Shown: in pieces, positions 11,501 through 20,395 of the stretch
Position numbering within the stretch: the stretch's first letter is position 1
Layout of the letters: each line of letters begins with the position of its first letter
Assembly (NCBI GenBank): GCA_019648995.1
Contig: BLXT01004926.1
Span: 179,517-205,289, forward strand
DNA length: 25,773 nucleotides
Source: Plakobranchus ocellatus
Lineage: Eukaryota; Mollusca; Gastropoda; Plakobranchidae
Reading direction: 5' to 3'
Position numbers and translations under genes: made by a program
The notes under the pieces: model-generated
Told to the model about the DNA's origin: nothing
Database searches by the model: none
The model's input: the letters and a program-made list of their open reading frames with translations, nothing else

Positions 11501-14500
11501 CACCAAGATAAAATGCAGGATACTAGTTTTGTATGTCTTAAAATGTTCACCTGCTTTTCATTTGCGTTAAATTCCGAGCCACAGAGATCACACGACACAG
11601 GACGAAAGTTGCAGTTTTTCTTATGCTCCTCAACGTGCCGAAATTGCATGACTTCATCACAGCCTCTGCTAGAATAGGGACAGGGTACTTTCCGATACTC
11701 GCATTCGGCACGGTGCTTCTGAAAAAGGGTGACAAATGTGGGAAAAAAAAAATGAAATCTTGAAACCATGTAATCATTTCCATCGTCAGGCACAATCATA
11801 ACAGACGCTATATACCCATTTGGCTGAAGTTAAATGTCAAAATCACAATATGGAGGATAGTATTTGACATGATCAAGCTTACAATGATCATTTAACCAGA
11901 TTGCTGATGCCCTTATCTTAGAAAATTTGCCCTGAAATCTGTATGGGATTTTCGACCGCAGCTTTTAATTCCAACACCAGAGCTTGGCCTGACTGGGGTT
12001 AACAAGACAGATGTTATCAAAGTACTGAACAGGCAAAATCCCACAAACTAATCACAACAACAAATGATTCCTTCACTTTGTAAAACCTAAATTTTAATAC
12101 AAATCCATTCTCATAACCACTTTAAAAGGATACCGACTTTAATTTTTATATATTTTTTTCTTTCTTCTGTTCTCTCTCTTTTCATTAGTTTCATACTCAG
12201 CAATGGATGCACTGTTACGTAGGCCATTGAGGATGACTCACCTCTAACGTTCCTAGCTTCTTCTGTTCTGGGCATGGCTTGTTTGGACAGTACACCAGCA
12301 GCTGCTTCATCTCACGCCAAAACCCTGGATCAGGATAAATCTAAGTGGAGGGGAAAAAACTTGAGACAATATAATTTAGTAACACTCTTTTATCAAGACA
12401 TTATTAGATTCAAGGGGAGCAAGCAATTCATGGCAATCACATGGAAAAATGTTCTTTGTCAGCTATCATTCCAATAGAGATATAAAGCTAAGGAGCAAAA
12501 GTAGCTAGCAACTTTGACAACAATTTTTTGCAGATATCTAAGGATCCCTTTCTATAATGAACTTTAATTTTTTTTCCATTTCTTTTATTGCTTGACAGCT
12601 TACAAATATTTTGCTTTGCATCCTGTTGATGATTCCCAAACTATAAACTCAATTTGTAAGGATGGGCCACACATTAAATTTTGTGACTAGCCATAATAGC
12701 AAATCATAAGATAATATTTACAATTGGTGTAAACACAATAAAAACAGGTAGGTATCAAGAAAGAGAGCCAAAAAGAAAAGTGAGGTGAGAAGTAAAAAAA
12801 CATTATTTCTCAAACTGAAGGCTAATAAACAACAATTAATATTCCTTTGGACAGTTTAAACAGCATATGACAAGAAAGTTGCAATGTCTGATTTGGAAAA
12901 TTAGTGATAATGGCAAAGGAAAAACAGAGTAATATTTTTTTTCTCATTTAAATTTTTAAAATATACATTTCAGTGGTTTGTGGTAAATGAAGCTTGCTGG
13001 ATTTATAAAAATGCAAATAAAAAAAATAAATAAAAATAAAAACTTGCAAAAAGAGAAAAAAAGCTTGTGACACAAAAGAGTAAAAAACAGGATTATATTA
13101 ATTGTTAAAGTATATAATAATGGTCTCTTGTTGTCACAAAAGGTAGGAGAAATATTGATTTTTCTATTTCCTTTGGGATACACCTATACCGTCTTAAATA
13201 AAGATGAGGCTTCATTCGTCTGATAAACCTGCCTTAAGTAAAAGATGCCAGTCTCATCAACTCCAACTGCACATTAATGTATAGAGATGTGTCTTACATT
13301 CGGTACAGCAGTGTTGCACATGCAGATACCATACCGGTACTCTTACTCTCAAAGCCATAAATTTGCTTAAATGGCCTTACAATGTGACATGCATCTTCTC
13401 CAAGTCCATCACTGTCGCAAAACATTAAACATTTAACAAAAAACAAAACAAAACAAAAAAAAAGAATGTAAGTTTTCTAAGGACTCACATTATTCCGCCT
13501 GACTTGCACACAATCAATTTCCTGTGCCGGACACAATTTTTCTTCATCTTCACCCAAATAAGTGTTCACACAGTCTTGGCAAAGGCGATGTCCACAGAAT
13601 GTTTGTACAGGATTTCTTAACAGTCCTTTGTGCACAGGACAAAGGTACTTTTCATCATGGCCAACAAGCACTGGATCAGAATCCTTCACAATAAAACATA
13701 CTGAGTGTTAACTATATTACCATATAATGTCTATATAATTAAGTCAAGCAATTCCATAACATAAGTAGAATTGAAAATCCATACCATTAACTTTAAATGA
13801 AAAACTTAACACAAAATCTTGAAGAAGGTAAAAATGGCAAACTTCTCCAAGTACTGAGGTTTTGACAGACTCTACATCGAAAACTGACAGATATAAATGT
13901 GCAATGTATAGAGCAATGGTTATTTTAACCTTTAATTGATGATTTTTATATAAAGTCATGCATCTTGATTTGCAAATTGACTTATCTGCAGATCAGCTAC
14001 ACATATGTCTACACACCTGGCCTGGTGAGTGATATGTTGCAAAGAACATCTAAGACAGAGGAAAAACAACGTGATAGCATAAAATCTCATAAGGCCTACA
14101 GCCTGAGCAATTCTCCACCATTTTAAAAATTTCTGCAACACTTTTTAAAGCCCCCATAAAAAAGTGTCAGGTTTTCAAAGATTAAAAATGTTCAATGCGA
14201 CTTCCAATTTAATTCAGACTATGCTCAAGGCTTTTTGCCATTTTTGTAAAATTTTTCATAAATTTTCATCAAAAACCCCCCCAAAAAAAGTACTTTTTCC
14301 TTTAATGGAATCCTTCAATTGCATATATCCTAAAAGCAGTTAGCACCACTTAATTTGAATTCATCAGGAGCGGGCATAAAAATTCAGATAAACAAAACAT
14401 TCATGTTTATGGATTTTTCATGAAGGAGATGACAGAGAAGGTCCTCTGATAGAATGTTTATAAATGGAGGACTTATATTCTTTTTGAAAACAGACCTTGA

Positions 14501-14868
14501 ATATGAAAGCTACCAAACATTCCATGCACAAAGCTCAAGTATGTGAGATTCATTGATACATTTTTTCCTCAAAACACAATGGCAATTTTCGGCTGAGGTT
14601 AGAATCAGCTAATTTGAGGTGCTTCTGTTTATAAAAAAAATTCAGATTAAAGTTTAATGAGCACTGATAGAATCTGTAAACTTTTTACCTTGTCAGAATA
14701 AGGAAGTGATGAAAAGTTTCCTGAGTCTGAGCCACTTTTGTTATCTGTATATGGGAGGCTGTCTGAAACCGTGTGACCAGCGCCTTCAGTAGGATCTACA
14801 CTGGCTGCTGCACCTTGCTGTTGCTCTGCGTTTGCTACAGCTCCTTTCCCGTCACTGCCATCAGACAT
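2970..14868 (-). CDS. TRAF3: TRAF3-like TNF receptor-associated factor (12 coding exons, 565 aa)
   Basis: Spliced CDS, minus strand: 14868-14689, 13683-13489, 12340-12242, 11718-11551, 10618-10541, 10060-9986, 9587-9471, 8248-8165, 6831-6711, 5167-5013, 4875-4687, 3206-2970. All junctions are GT-AG and the joined frame stays open for 565 codons. Domains seen: acidic/Ser-Gly tail (1-60), RING (about 75-118), TRAF-type zinc fingers (about 143-265), coiled coil (about 266-385), MATH/TRAF-C (about 408-560). Family knowledge: TRAFs are trimeric cytoplasmic adaptors and RING-type ubiquitin ligases or scaffolds that couple TNF-receptor, Toll-like and MAVS-type pathways to NF-kB, MAPK and interferon responses. 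The TRAF-C motifs DLRFQMLETASYDG, SLYSQPFY, GYKMCARVYLNGDG, EYDALLPWPF and YIKDDTLFIK favour TRAF3 over TRAF1/2/5/6. Inference: invertebrate orthologue or co-orthologue; the symbol is by similarity only. Oddities: the RING lacks two canonical ligands, and introns are rich in minisatellites. Confidence 0.95.
3207..4500. repeat. Degenerate minisatellite in intron 11, about 31 units
   Basis: Units of about 35-48 bp contain CAACCTGAGGACCAATACAG followed either by TGGTTAACACAGAACAG (short form) or by a TAGTTTGGCTTATCCTAACACAGAAC form (long form). Short and long units alternate into a higher-order pattern between about 3690 and 4330. I counted about 31 CCTGAGG-type cores by eye. The first core is the acceptor of exon 12 itself (3201-3216). 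The array fills most of intron 11. Confidence 0.95.
4687..4875 (-). CDS. TRAF3: TRAF3-like coding exon 11: MATH/TRAF-C core (residues 425-487)
   Basis: Acceptor TGTGCAATAG|GATGCT, donor CGTAGG|GTATGT; 63 codons, phase 0/0. Key motifs in order: RTVSLYSQPFY, GYKMCARVYLNGDG, RGTHMSLYFVVMKGEYDALL and PWPF. These are hallmark strands of the TRAF-C beta sandwich that forms the receptor-peptide groove and trimer contacts. The open frame on the plus strand across 4653-4910 is only the antisense shadow of this exon. Confidence 0.95.
5013..5167 (-). CDS. TRAF3: TRAF3-like coding exon 10: coiled-coil end and start of MATH domain (residues 373-424)
   Basis: Acceptor GATTTCCACAG|AGGCGC, donor AAGAGG|GTTAGC. 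After split-codon K373, the peptide contains HHDRQVASHEIRMAEMDLRF, then QMLETASYDG and LLWKIRDF. The last motif is the first strand of the TRAF-C/MATH fold. This region is close to vertebrate TRAF3. The intronic side of the acceptor is duplicated (5173-5316). Confidence 0.95.
5173..5316. repeat. 73-bp tandem duplication abutting the exon 10 acceptor
   Basis: Copy 1 is 5173-5245 and copy 2 is 5246-5316. Both start GAAATCATCA and contain TTGGGTGTTTGTAATGCAT and CATTCACATGTT. Copy 1 adjoins the exon 10 splice acceptor. At the matching edge of copy 2 the AG is lost (minus strand CAACAT instead of CCACAG). Confidence 0.93.
5340..6530. repeat. GA-rich degenerate minisatellite in intron 9
   Basis: About ten irregular units of roughly 80-110 bp carry AGAGAAAGAGAAATGTGAT, then TAGCATTC or TAGCAATCC, a pyrimidine run, then CTATAGCACAGGCAAGCAA or a decayed form. 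One unit has expanded into pure (GA)n at 5517-5574. The low-complexity open frames on either strand come from this array. Confidence 0.85.
5756..5868. other. GC-rich insert inside the intron 9 minisatellite
   Basis: About 110 bp of markedly higher GC interrupts the purine/pyrimidine array, between TTTTGTCTATGGACAGCCC and GACGAGGGGGCCGTTTTTC. Frames on both strands are short and match nothing I know. Inferred to be a fragment of an inserted dispersed repeat. Confidence 0.5.
6711..6831 (-). CDS. TRAF3: TRAF3-like coding exon 9: coiled coil (residues 333-372 plus 1 nt)
   Basis: Acceptor TTCTGTTGCAG|CTGAAG, donor CAACTGA|GTAAGC. It encodes LKLMQQVERTMELEQKLEEI and then QTSLREIPQLQQLGNSVEQL, a strong Leu/Gln/Glu coiled coil. 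The exon leaves one base (A) that completes a Lys codon with AG from exon 10, making intron 9 the only coding intron not in phase 0. Confidence 0.9.
7125..7260. repeat. About four copies of a 33-bp tandem repeat
   Basis: Units read approximately AAAAATTGACATGTGGTGG followed by TCCTTACTGAT; seen at about 7130, 7160, 7193 and 7226 with substitutions. Confidence 0.85.
7865..8080. repeat. About three copies of a 60-65-bp tandem repeat
   Basis: Shared core: TTTTGTCTTCAATTCAAGAA, then GGCAGACCTGCCTCAGGAGC and AATCTTTACA. The copies end at about 7950, 8015 and 8080, the outer ones more decayed. Confidence 0.88.
8165..8248 (-). CDS. TRAF3: TRAF3-like coding exon 8: coiled coil (residues 305-332)
   Basis: Acceptor CAAATTTCAG|GAATTA, donor TTGCGG|GTAGGT; 28 codons, phase 0/0. 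ELMQAMDVNIKAIAALETEM continues into HNIHRNLR, with regular hydrophobic heptad positions. It joins in frame to exon 9. Length and spacing are consistent with the trimerising TRAF-N helix. Confidence 0.85.
8588..8992. mobile_element. Mariner/Tc1-type MITE in intron 7 (405 bp)
   Basis: Terminal inverted repeats of about 34 bp start CAGGGTGGTCCATA on both ends (8588 rightward; 8992 leftward on the minus strand). Over 34 positions 30 match by eye. TA dinucleotides flank both ends (8586-8587 and 8993-8994), as expected from Tc1/mariner insertion. The 337-bp interior has no transposase I can recognise, so it is a non-autonomous derivative or internally deleted copy. Confidence 0.88.
9053..9126 (-). 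other. TRAF3: Candidate 74-nt cryptic or poison exon in intron 7
   Basis: Acceptor CGGTTTTCCCAG|TTGTTT and donor CAGAGAG|GTAGAG bracket 74 nt between exons 7 and 8. One frame reads LEIPLVEIMLDRE, coiled-coil-like, but that frame does not match the phase 0 ends of exons 7 and 8. Insertion would shift the frame and reach a stop just inside exon 8 (AGG AAT TAA). It is therefore left out of the main CDS. Confidence 0.3.
9471..9587 (-). CDS. TRAF3: TRAF3-like coding exon 7: start of coiled coil (residues 266-304)
   Basis: Acceptor CTTCACACAG|GGAAGT, donor CTGCAG|GTGAAA; 39 codons, phase 0/0. It contains HAKDINAHFEVLILFTVNAE and ends in a Glu/Gln-rich stretch (QKREATQQLQ). Hydrophobic spacing suits an amphipathic helix. 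It corresponds to the segment after the last zinc finger of TRAF3. Confidence 0.85.
9986..10060 (-). CDS. TRAF3: TRAF3-like coding exon 6: last zinc finger (residues 241-265)
   Basis: Acceptor TTTTTCCCAG|CTGGAA, donor TTTGAA|GTAAAT; 25 codons, phase 0/0. LEDHLQVCPKKPTECPYKSL is followed by G261-C262. This is the typical final zf-TRAF half-module, ending near the conserved Gly-Cys-x-Phe that leads into the coiled coil in TRAF3. Confidence 0.9.
10073..10195. repeat. Short tandem duplication in intron 5
   Basis: About 2.5 copies of a 48-bp unit containing AGACTAGATATT, AAGAGCAATGAGACA and GTTTATAG. It lies just upstream of the exon 6 acceptor on the coding strand but does not include it. Confidence 0.8.
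10541..10618 (-). CDS. TRAF3: TRAF3-like coding exon 5: zinc finger (residues 215-240)
   Basis: Acceptor TTTTTGTAG|GATCAC with a good pyrimidine tract, donor CGCCAG|GTACTT; 26 codons, phase 0/0. It encodes DHTSNICPEATVRC followed by C232, i.e. the H-x4-C closing the previous finger and C228-x3-C232 opening the next (closed by H244 and C248 in exon 6). Its end is basic (GKKLKRRQ). Found only by splice-aware reading. Confidence 0.9.
10619..11550. other. TRAF3: Intron 4, with a purine-rich stretch and a possible repeat fragment
   Basis: 10675-10905 is purine-rich with short GA runs. 10906-11010 begins with (TTGA)n-like TTGATTGATTGATT followed by GC-richer sequence containing CCACCATTAAGTGGTG, an imperfect palindrome. 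It may be the end of a dispersed repeat; no family recognised. No extra exon seen. Confidence 0.5.
11551..11718 (-). CDS. TRAF3: TRAF3-like coding exon 4: TRAF-type zinc fingers (residues 159-214)
   Basis: Acceptor CCTTTTTCAG|AAGCAC, donor AAGCAG|GTGAAC, 56 codons, phase 0/0. Residues H160-x3-C164 close the finger begun in exon 3. C171-x6-C178...H190-x3-C194 forms the next finger, and C201-x2-C204 opens another that continues into exon 5 (H216-x4-C221). This spacing is typical of the zf-TRAF family, which makes the elongated stalk between RING and coiled coil. Confidence 0.93.
11719..13488. other. TRAF3: Introns 3 (11719-12241) and 2 (12341-13488), nothing further seen
   Basis: AT-rich intronic sequence on either side of exon 3. 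Homopolymer A tracts near 13020 and 13440. No repeats or extra exons recognised. Confidence 0.7.
12242..12340 (-). CDS. TRAF3: TRAF3-like coding exon 3: start of zinc-finger region (residues 126-158)
   Basis: Too short for a simple ORF scan; found by reading the minus strand. Acceptor TCCACTTAG|ATTTAT, donor TTAGAG|GTGAGT, 33 codons, phase 0/0. It begins IYPDPGFWREMKQLLVYCPN, which matches the TRAF linker between RING and the first TRAF zinc finger (hydrophobic-Pro-Asp, then Arg-Glu, then VYCPN). C143 and C148 pair with H160 and C164 in the next exon to complete a finger. Confidence 0.9.
13489..13683 (-). CDS. TRAF3: TRAF3-like coding exon 2: variant RING finger (residues 61-125)
   Basis: Acceptor TTGTGAAG|GATTCT, donor AATAAT|GTGAGT; 65 codons, phase 0/0. 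It carries the RING core: C75-x2-H78, C90-x-H92-x2-C95-x2-C98 and C111-x2-Q114, with KGLLRNPVQTFCGHRLCQDC in the middle as in TRAF RINGs. A canonical C3HC4 ligand set would have Cys at 78 and at 114. Here the second ligand is His and the eighth is Gln, with C118 four residues further on. TRAF6 also lacks Cys at the eighth position (it has Asp), so that change has precedent. Whether this RING binds E2 enzymes or only scaffolds cannot be told from sequence. Confidence 0.93.
13684..14688. other. TRAF3: Intron 1, nothing further seen
   Basis: AT-rich intron between the N-terminal tail exon and the RING exon. Open frames on the minus strand here lack domains and are bounded by stops, not splice sites. 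Confidence 0.7.
14689..14868 (-). CDS. TRAF3: TRAF3-like coding exon 1 (residues 1-60)
   Basis: The ATG at 14868-14866 has A at -3 and an in-frame TAA 21 nt upstream (14889-14887), which supports this start. The 60 codons encode a hydrophilic, Gly/Ala/Ser/Asp/Gln-rich stretch (begins MSDGSDGKGAVANAEQQQ) with two SLPY(T/S)D repeats, at residues 37-42 and 54-59. No folded domain is recognisable. The exon ends AAG|GTAAAA in phase 0, and residue K60 joins directly to the RING exon. Confidence 0.88.
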
Positions 14869-14915
14869 CGTATAGTAATCAATAAGTTAGACAGATCAAT
14901 AGAGCGTTCAATAAC
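14869..14915 (-). other. TRAF3: 5' UTR part of the first coding exon
   Basis: Reading the minus strand, TTTTTGTCTTTTTAG precedes GTTATTG at 14915, a strong polypyrimidine-AG acceptor. The 47 nt to the ATG contain an in-frame TAA. This implies at least one non-coding upstream exon, and therefore a promoter, at higher coordinates; I could not identify it. Confidence 0.65.
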
Positions 14916-15789
14916 CTAAAAAGACAAAAAGAAAACATGTTAAACCTCTTTATTTTTTTTAATTCAATATGATAATTTATTGTGTGCCTGGGGACTTGCC
15001 CATATGTCAGCAGAAACAGTTTTGGGCTATAGCCCATTGAAGGTGAATGTAAATTCATCAAATTTGAGATTTCTTCTAAGGTTATCCATCATTTAATAAT
15101 GTGTTTGATTTGATGCATTTCAGCTTAAACATCCCAAAAAAGTTGATTGAAGAAAAAAATCCCAAGATTCTTAAATCTCTCGTTCTTTCACTGCTGTTAA
15201 AAAACAGTAGGATCTAAAAAAATTAATGAAGATATCCTAGGAACTCAAAGACAAGAGTTATCAGGATTGAATGAACTAAAAAAAAATATTTTTCAATAAA
15301 TCTTCATTTCATGCCTGCTGACATAAATGCCCTTTCCCTCGGCACACATGTAATGGTTAGGGTAAGTTAAAAATCAAAATCATGTCAACGCAAAATTTGA
15401 TTTGTTTGTTTTACGCCCATATTTTAAAAACTTACTTTCCCCAATAAAACTAACTTTCAGTTTCAGTTGGAGTCGAAGAATTTTTTATTTGTCTCAACCA
15501 GTGAAAGTGAATTAAAAGATCAATATGATGATTGCTGTAACTTTATTTTGAAAATGGTGATCAAAATATTTATGAGGATGTCATGGTTTTCTGAGATGAG
15601 ATGAAAAAGTCTTCAGTCAATTTTGTTTTTAAACCTGAAGGAACCTTTGGCTTAAAAAGAAGGTCATCATCAGCCTAATGATTGGGGGGAAAGGGGTGGG
15701 GGGGGGGGTCTTGAAATGGTAAAACGGGTCCACAACCATGGAGCAAAGGGAGAGAAAGAGAAAGAGAGAAGAGAAGAGAAGAGAAGAGA

Positions 15790-15850
<61 letters not shown>

Positions 15851-18397
15851 GGCAGCTAAAGACTTCAGCAGGACTATTTAACTGTACTTAAAACTTGAAG
15901 TAAATCTATAAATCTCTGTTGTGGTTAAAAAAGTATCCCTAAATCTCATTCTCAGTCATGTTAAAACAAAAAGTATCTCAGTTTTTTCTTCCCATGATTG
16001 TATTTCTTGGTTTCCTTTCTTCAAAAGTGGCGAACCAGGATCTACATTTCATTTTTACTGATGAACAACAAAAACCTTAGTTAATAATTCTTTTTTGCCA
16101 GAAATACATCTTTCATTTCAATCAAAGCAAAATTTTAGTCATTTTGGATGTAATGCTGATGTGAATACAATCAGGATAAAATTAGAAATTGAATTTTAAA
16201 TATTTTCAAACATTAAAAATAACTAAAATATATATAACTTCATTTTAACGCTTTGGACTATAGAAAACTATTTTTTTAACACTATGCAAATTATTAAAGT
16301 CTTGTGTATTTTTTTAAAGAATTTTTTTGAAATTTAAGTAGTGCAAAGAAAAAAGAAAAACAATCTTAAATTCAATTAATTTTCAAAAAGGAGCTATAAT
16401 ACCTGCAACTGTAAGATCCAATTCATTAGGAATGGTCTAAACACAAATACATGTATATTAGGAATGTTTTAGTCCTGGCACACAGATATTAAAAGTCATG
16501 TTGATGCTCTCACTTTGTATTCACTGTATTGCACCATGGTTTACATTCAATTCTGGCTATTTCTTAGCCATTCTCTAATTCCAAAAAAAAAAAAAAAAGT
16601 AAATAAAAGAAAGAAAGGATCCAAACTTCAAGTTATGCATATGTACCAAAAAATCTTTGAACATTTCAAAGGAGATTAAGGGAGATAAATCTTTTGATCG
16701 AATTATAAATTAATCTATTGTAGTGTCCACAATAATTTTACAGCCCCCCCCCCCACTCATTGTCTTGTAATAACTCTAAGCATTCCTGACACTATACAAT
16801 TGTCTAAGGTTGTCTGTATGTACCATTAATTTTTGCAACTGAAGAAGCCAAAATAAATACTAAACTTTTCAATGAATATCCTGTTTTTTTAATTGAATAG
16901 AAATTGTAAATCAATGCCGTTTCATATTCACTTTAATATCTAGTAAAAAAGTTTGTTTTCTTAAACTAGTTTTCTCATCTTGTCTCTTTTTTTTAGCCCT
17001 TCGATAGGCCTAACATAACATGCAATCTCTGGCGAAGTCAAGTTTATGTATTTCAACTTTTATTGAGAGTCATGGCAAGTTTCAGCAGCCAGTAAAAAAC
17101 CCCTCAATTTATCAGGACTTACTCTTGACTCACTCTAGAATTTTCCAACAACAGTTGAGGACTACTTAAAATCCCCCACAGCCGTTCCCGCAAATGCTGC
17201 TGGCTACTCCTACTCCTAGGCTTAACCTGCAAATGCAACAACAAATGCTCCTAGCCTTAGTTTAGCTTGTTAAGCACTTTCATTTCAGTTTCAGTTTTGA
17301 TAGAAATTTTTTTTCTCCAAATTTTTTTCAAAGAAGAGCTCTACTACGAAGCAAAAATCCAATGAAACTTAGTTTCTTTGACTATAGTCGCTCAACTATG
17401 GCAAGCTTATTATTCCTATTCCACTTCTCAGTCATTGTTGCAAAGAAAAATTCCAAGTCATCATTTTTTATTTAAATATTGCTTATAAATTGTTGCACAG
17501 GATATATATGAGGGTTTGCCAAAATGTGGGCTGTCATCATAGTTAAGTGCGAAAGATTTTCTACAATCCCTATTTAACAAATTTAAGTCATCAATGCATA
17601 AATTTTGGTTTTGGGAGTGTTGTGGCATAAAAAGTACTGCTTTATGTTTAAAAAATCAGTTTTGGATGTATCCTTGCTGTCTAAATTAATCAAATAAGTT
17701 TCGAACATAACTATGATGACAAAATCACCAAAAAAGAGACTCAGACCAATATTTTTTCCCATGGATCTACTCTTGCTATTCAACTCTGCATGAATATTAC
17801 CTCACTGATGCTTAATTGGACTTTCCCCTTTTTGTAATTGGAGATTCTTTTTTTCAAAATGCAATTAAAAAAACCTGACACAATTTGGGGATCTAACTTT
17901 TGGCAATTGCTCATATATTATTTATGGTTTTTTTTTTTAAGTTTGAAAGCTTGAAAAATTGCACATTTTGAAATTTTGGGAAAAAGAAACATAGTGGTTA
18001 CAAAATCTTTTCATATTTGTTTTTTTTACCAAGCTCTATTCTTATAATTCATGCCAAATTTTAAATGTATTGGAGCATTACTATTAAAGCAAAAGCACTT
18101 TTTTGACAAAAAAAAAGGGGGCACCAAGCGCATCCAGGCCTAAAAATAATTGGGAGCAGAGTTAACAAAGAGTGAAGTTGACAAAAAATCAAAGTCACGT
18201 ATTTTAATGCATAGTAACAGCCTAATGCAAGTATACACTCTTGTATCTAAACTAATTTCTCTTTGATGTAAAACGTGCTCAAAAAAGGTTGGTTTAAAAG
18301 AGTTTGCAATTTAATCCTTCTGCACTCCTTCAAACCACAATCCATTTCTCAACAACACTTCCAAATCTGCACACAAGAAAAATAAATTTGATGAAAT
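14916..18397. other. Non-coding 5' intron or upstream region, no gene seen
   Basis: Very AT-rich with no frame showing a domain. It contains a G-run cluster (15684-15709), the GA microsatellite at 15748-15847, an A run near 16582 and a C run near 16742. Inferred to be mainly 5' UTR intron of the TRAF gene, because the 5' UTR at 14915 starts at a splice acceptor. Confidence 0.55.
15748..15847. repeat. GAGAA/GA compound microsatellite
   Basis: (GAGAA)n of about six units grades into about 25 GA units. Confidence 0.97.
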
Positions 18398-18414
18398 TTA
18401 AATTGTTAACCAAT

Positions 18415-18500
18415 TTAACCCGATGAGTGCTTCGCCCGAGACCATCTCGGGCCTTAAAAAACTGCTATAATGCCTAGAGGCCCGAGAACATCTCGGGCCT
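18415..18500 (+). mobile_element. piggyBac-like element terminus with two palindromes
   Basis: TTAA at 18415-18418 is followed at once by CCCGATGAGTGC, resembling piggyBac-type ends (TTAA target plus CCC-initial repeats, often with GAGTGC). Two subterminal palindromes follow: 18434-18452 (GCCCGAGA, CCA loop, TCTCGGGC) and 18479-18499 (GGCCCGAGA, ACA loop, TCTCGGGCC). No matching right end or transposase was found. An acidic ATG frame at 18667 (begins MDPDRSRPTCIGDAFRPIFS) lies where a transposase N-terminus could start, but it soon stops. Confidence 0.5.
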
Positions 18501-20060
18501 ATTTCGTCACCATTTTCAAATATTAAAAGGGAATTGAGCATACCAAATATGTTCTCATTCAGTGCATTACATCCCTTAGACCATTTGGACACAATTTGTA
18601 TCGTCTTGTTGAAAAAATATATTTTTCCCAGAATTTTTTAATTCCTCTCTCTGTACTTGGTAAACATGGATCCGGATAGATCTAGGCCCACTTGTATTGG
18701 TGATGCTTTCAGGCCCATTTTTAGTGATCTAGATGTTCGAGATCTAGATCTAATAAACAATGATCCTGATTTTGTTAATATTATCAAAATATTATTAGTA
18801 TGTGTGCATAATCTGGAATCTTTCCTGTTTCTCCACATCTTGCTCAAAACCTGAAGTCCCCATTGTCACATTGTGTGGACCTCTTGGTACTTCAGTGGCA
18901 ATGGACAAATGCTTATTTTCATTTAGAAGTGTGCTTTCATAATTAGAGTAAGGCAGTTGATTCTAGAATAACTGCATAATTGGGAAAATATGGGGGCAGG
19001 CCCATCCCGGATTAATACGTCAAAATCTGCTCCTCAGTTCGTCGGTTGCTGATGGAAGTAAAGATCCAGATGTTATTGGGCCTGTCGCTGGGTTATCCCA
19101 GTAATACCATAATAATTAAGAATCGTTATGATTAACGTTATATTACAGAGTTACATCTCATTAAAAGAATCCCTGAAAACGCAAAAAACGGGAATCCCCG
19201 ATCCACTCAAAATACACTGCCGATTTGCCAAAATCTAATTTAGATTTATAATTTATGTCACGGTGTTCTTGTTGTGAGGTCTTTTAGATCTAGATCTAGA
19301 TACGCTTTGGTTCTTACTTCAGCTAATTCACTTATTTTGATACATGTATCTTTTTTTACAAAGAAAAGTAGATTTACTTGCCTGTTTGAGACAGATTCTT
19401 TCACAATGATCAGAAAACACGCCCTAGATATCTAGATTTTATTTCTTAGCGCTTGCAGTAGTCCGTGTCGCACATGGCAGAAGTAAGAGGGAATAACGTT
19501 GGTGGGCGATTTTGACAAACAATGATAATATTCTATGAAAAAAGATCGATTACGATGAATCCGAATTCGTACAGGGCTAAGTTCGCATGAGCTGCGCATT
19601 CTCATTTTGTTCCTGGCACTAGATCAGCCTTCTTCTATCAAAATGAAAGCGAGGCAACCAGATGAAAAATACAAATAAAAATTTGAACAATTTCGGTTCT
19701 GGGCATAATGTATAGGCGTAGACCCCGTCTTTGGCCTGGGCTCCTACGGTAGGCCTATGGAAACATTTCGCTTCCTCGTTCTATAATAAGATATGTGGGA
19801 TCGTGAATGTGAAAATTTATTATTTCCTTTTATGGTCAATAGTTCCCTTAAAGGCTTTAATTCAAAAGAATTCCTCCCAAGCTATGAGTCACCGTATTCA
19901 GCATTTATAATCGTTTATTTATGTTGCGATATAGCACGGCCATTTCTCACAAAGCTTGGTTGTAACACCAGTGATGGGACAAAGAACAAGGTTCACTATT
20001 TTGTTGTGTGACGCCCTTTGTCTCACGATCATTTGGAGGGTGAGATTAAGAGTAGTTTTT
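18501..20060. other. Non-coding, no gene supported
   Basis: GC and CpG content is somewhat higher than in the gene introns. AGATCTAGATCT-type motifs recur (18740-18750, 19286-19300). Small open frames carry no recognisable domain. It might include the upstream exon or promoter of the TRAF gene, but nothing decides this. Confidence 0.45.
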
Positions 20061-20075
20061 TGTTTTTTTTTGGAG

Positions 20076-20225
20076 CCCCCCCCCCCCCCCAAAAAAAAAA
20101 AAAAAAAAAAACCACACACACAGAGGCACTCACAAAGGCAAGAGACTAGGATCACCACATCGTGGGTATCTCTTATGTGGTTAACTATATATATGACTTT
20201 AAAAAAAAACCACACACACACACAT
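20076..20225. repeat. Poly-C/poly-A and (CA)n tracts
   Basis: A C run then a run of over 20 A, followed by ACCACACACACA; a second A9-CCACACACACACACACA lies at about 20202-20224. The two A-run/CA-run blocks look like partial copies of one another. Confidence 0.9.
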
Positions 20226-20228
20226 TAT

Positions 20229-20269
20229 TTTCTTCTTCTTCTTGTTCTTCTTCTTATTATTATTATTAA

Positions 20270-20321
<52 letters not shown>

Positions 20322-20341
20322 GTTGTTGTTGTTGTTGTTAC

Positions 20342-20395
<54 letters not shown>

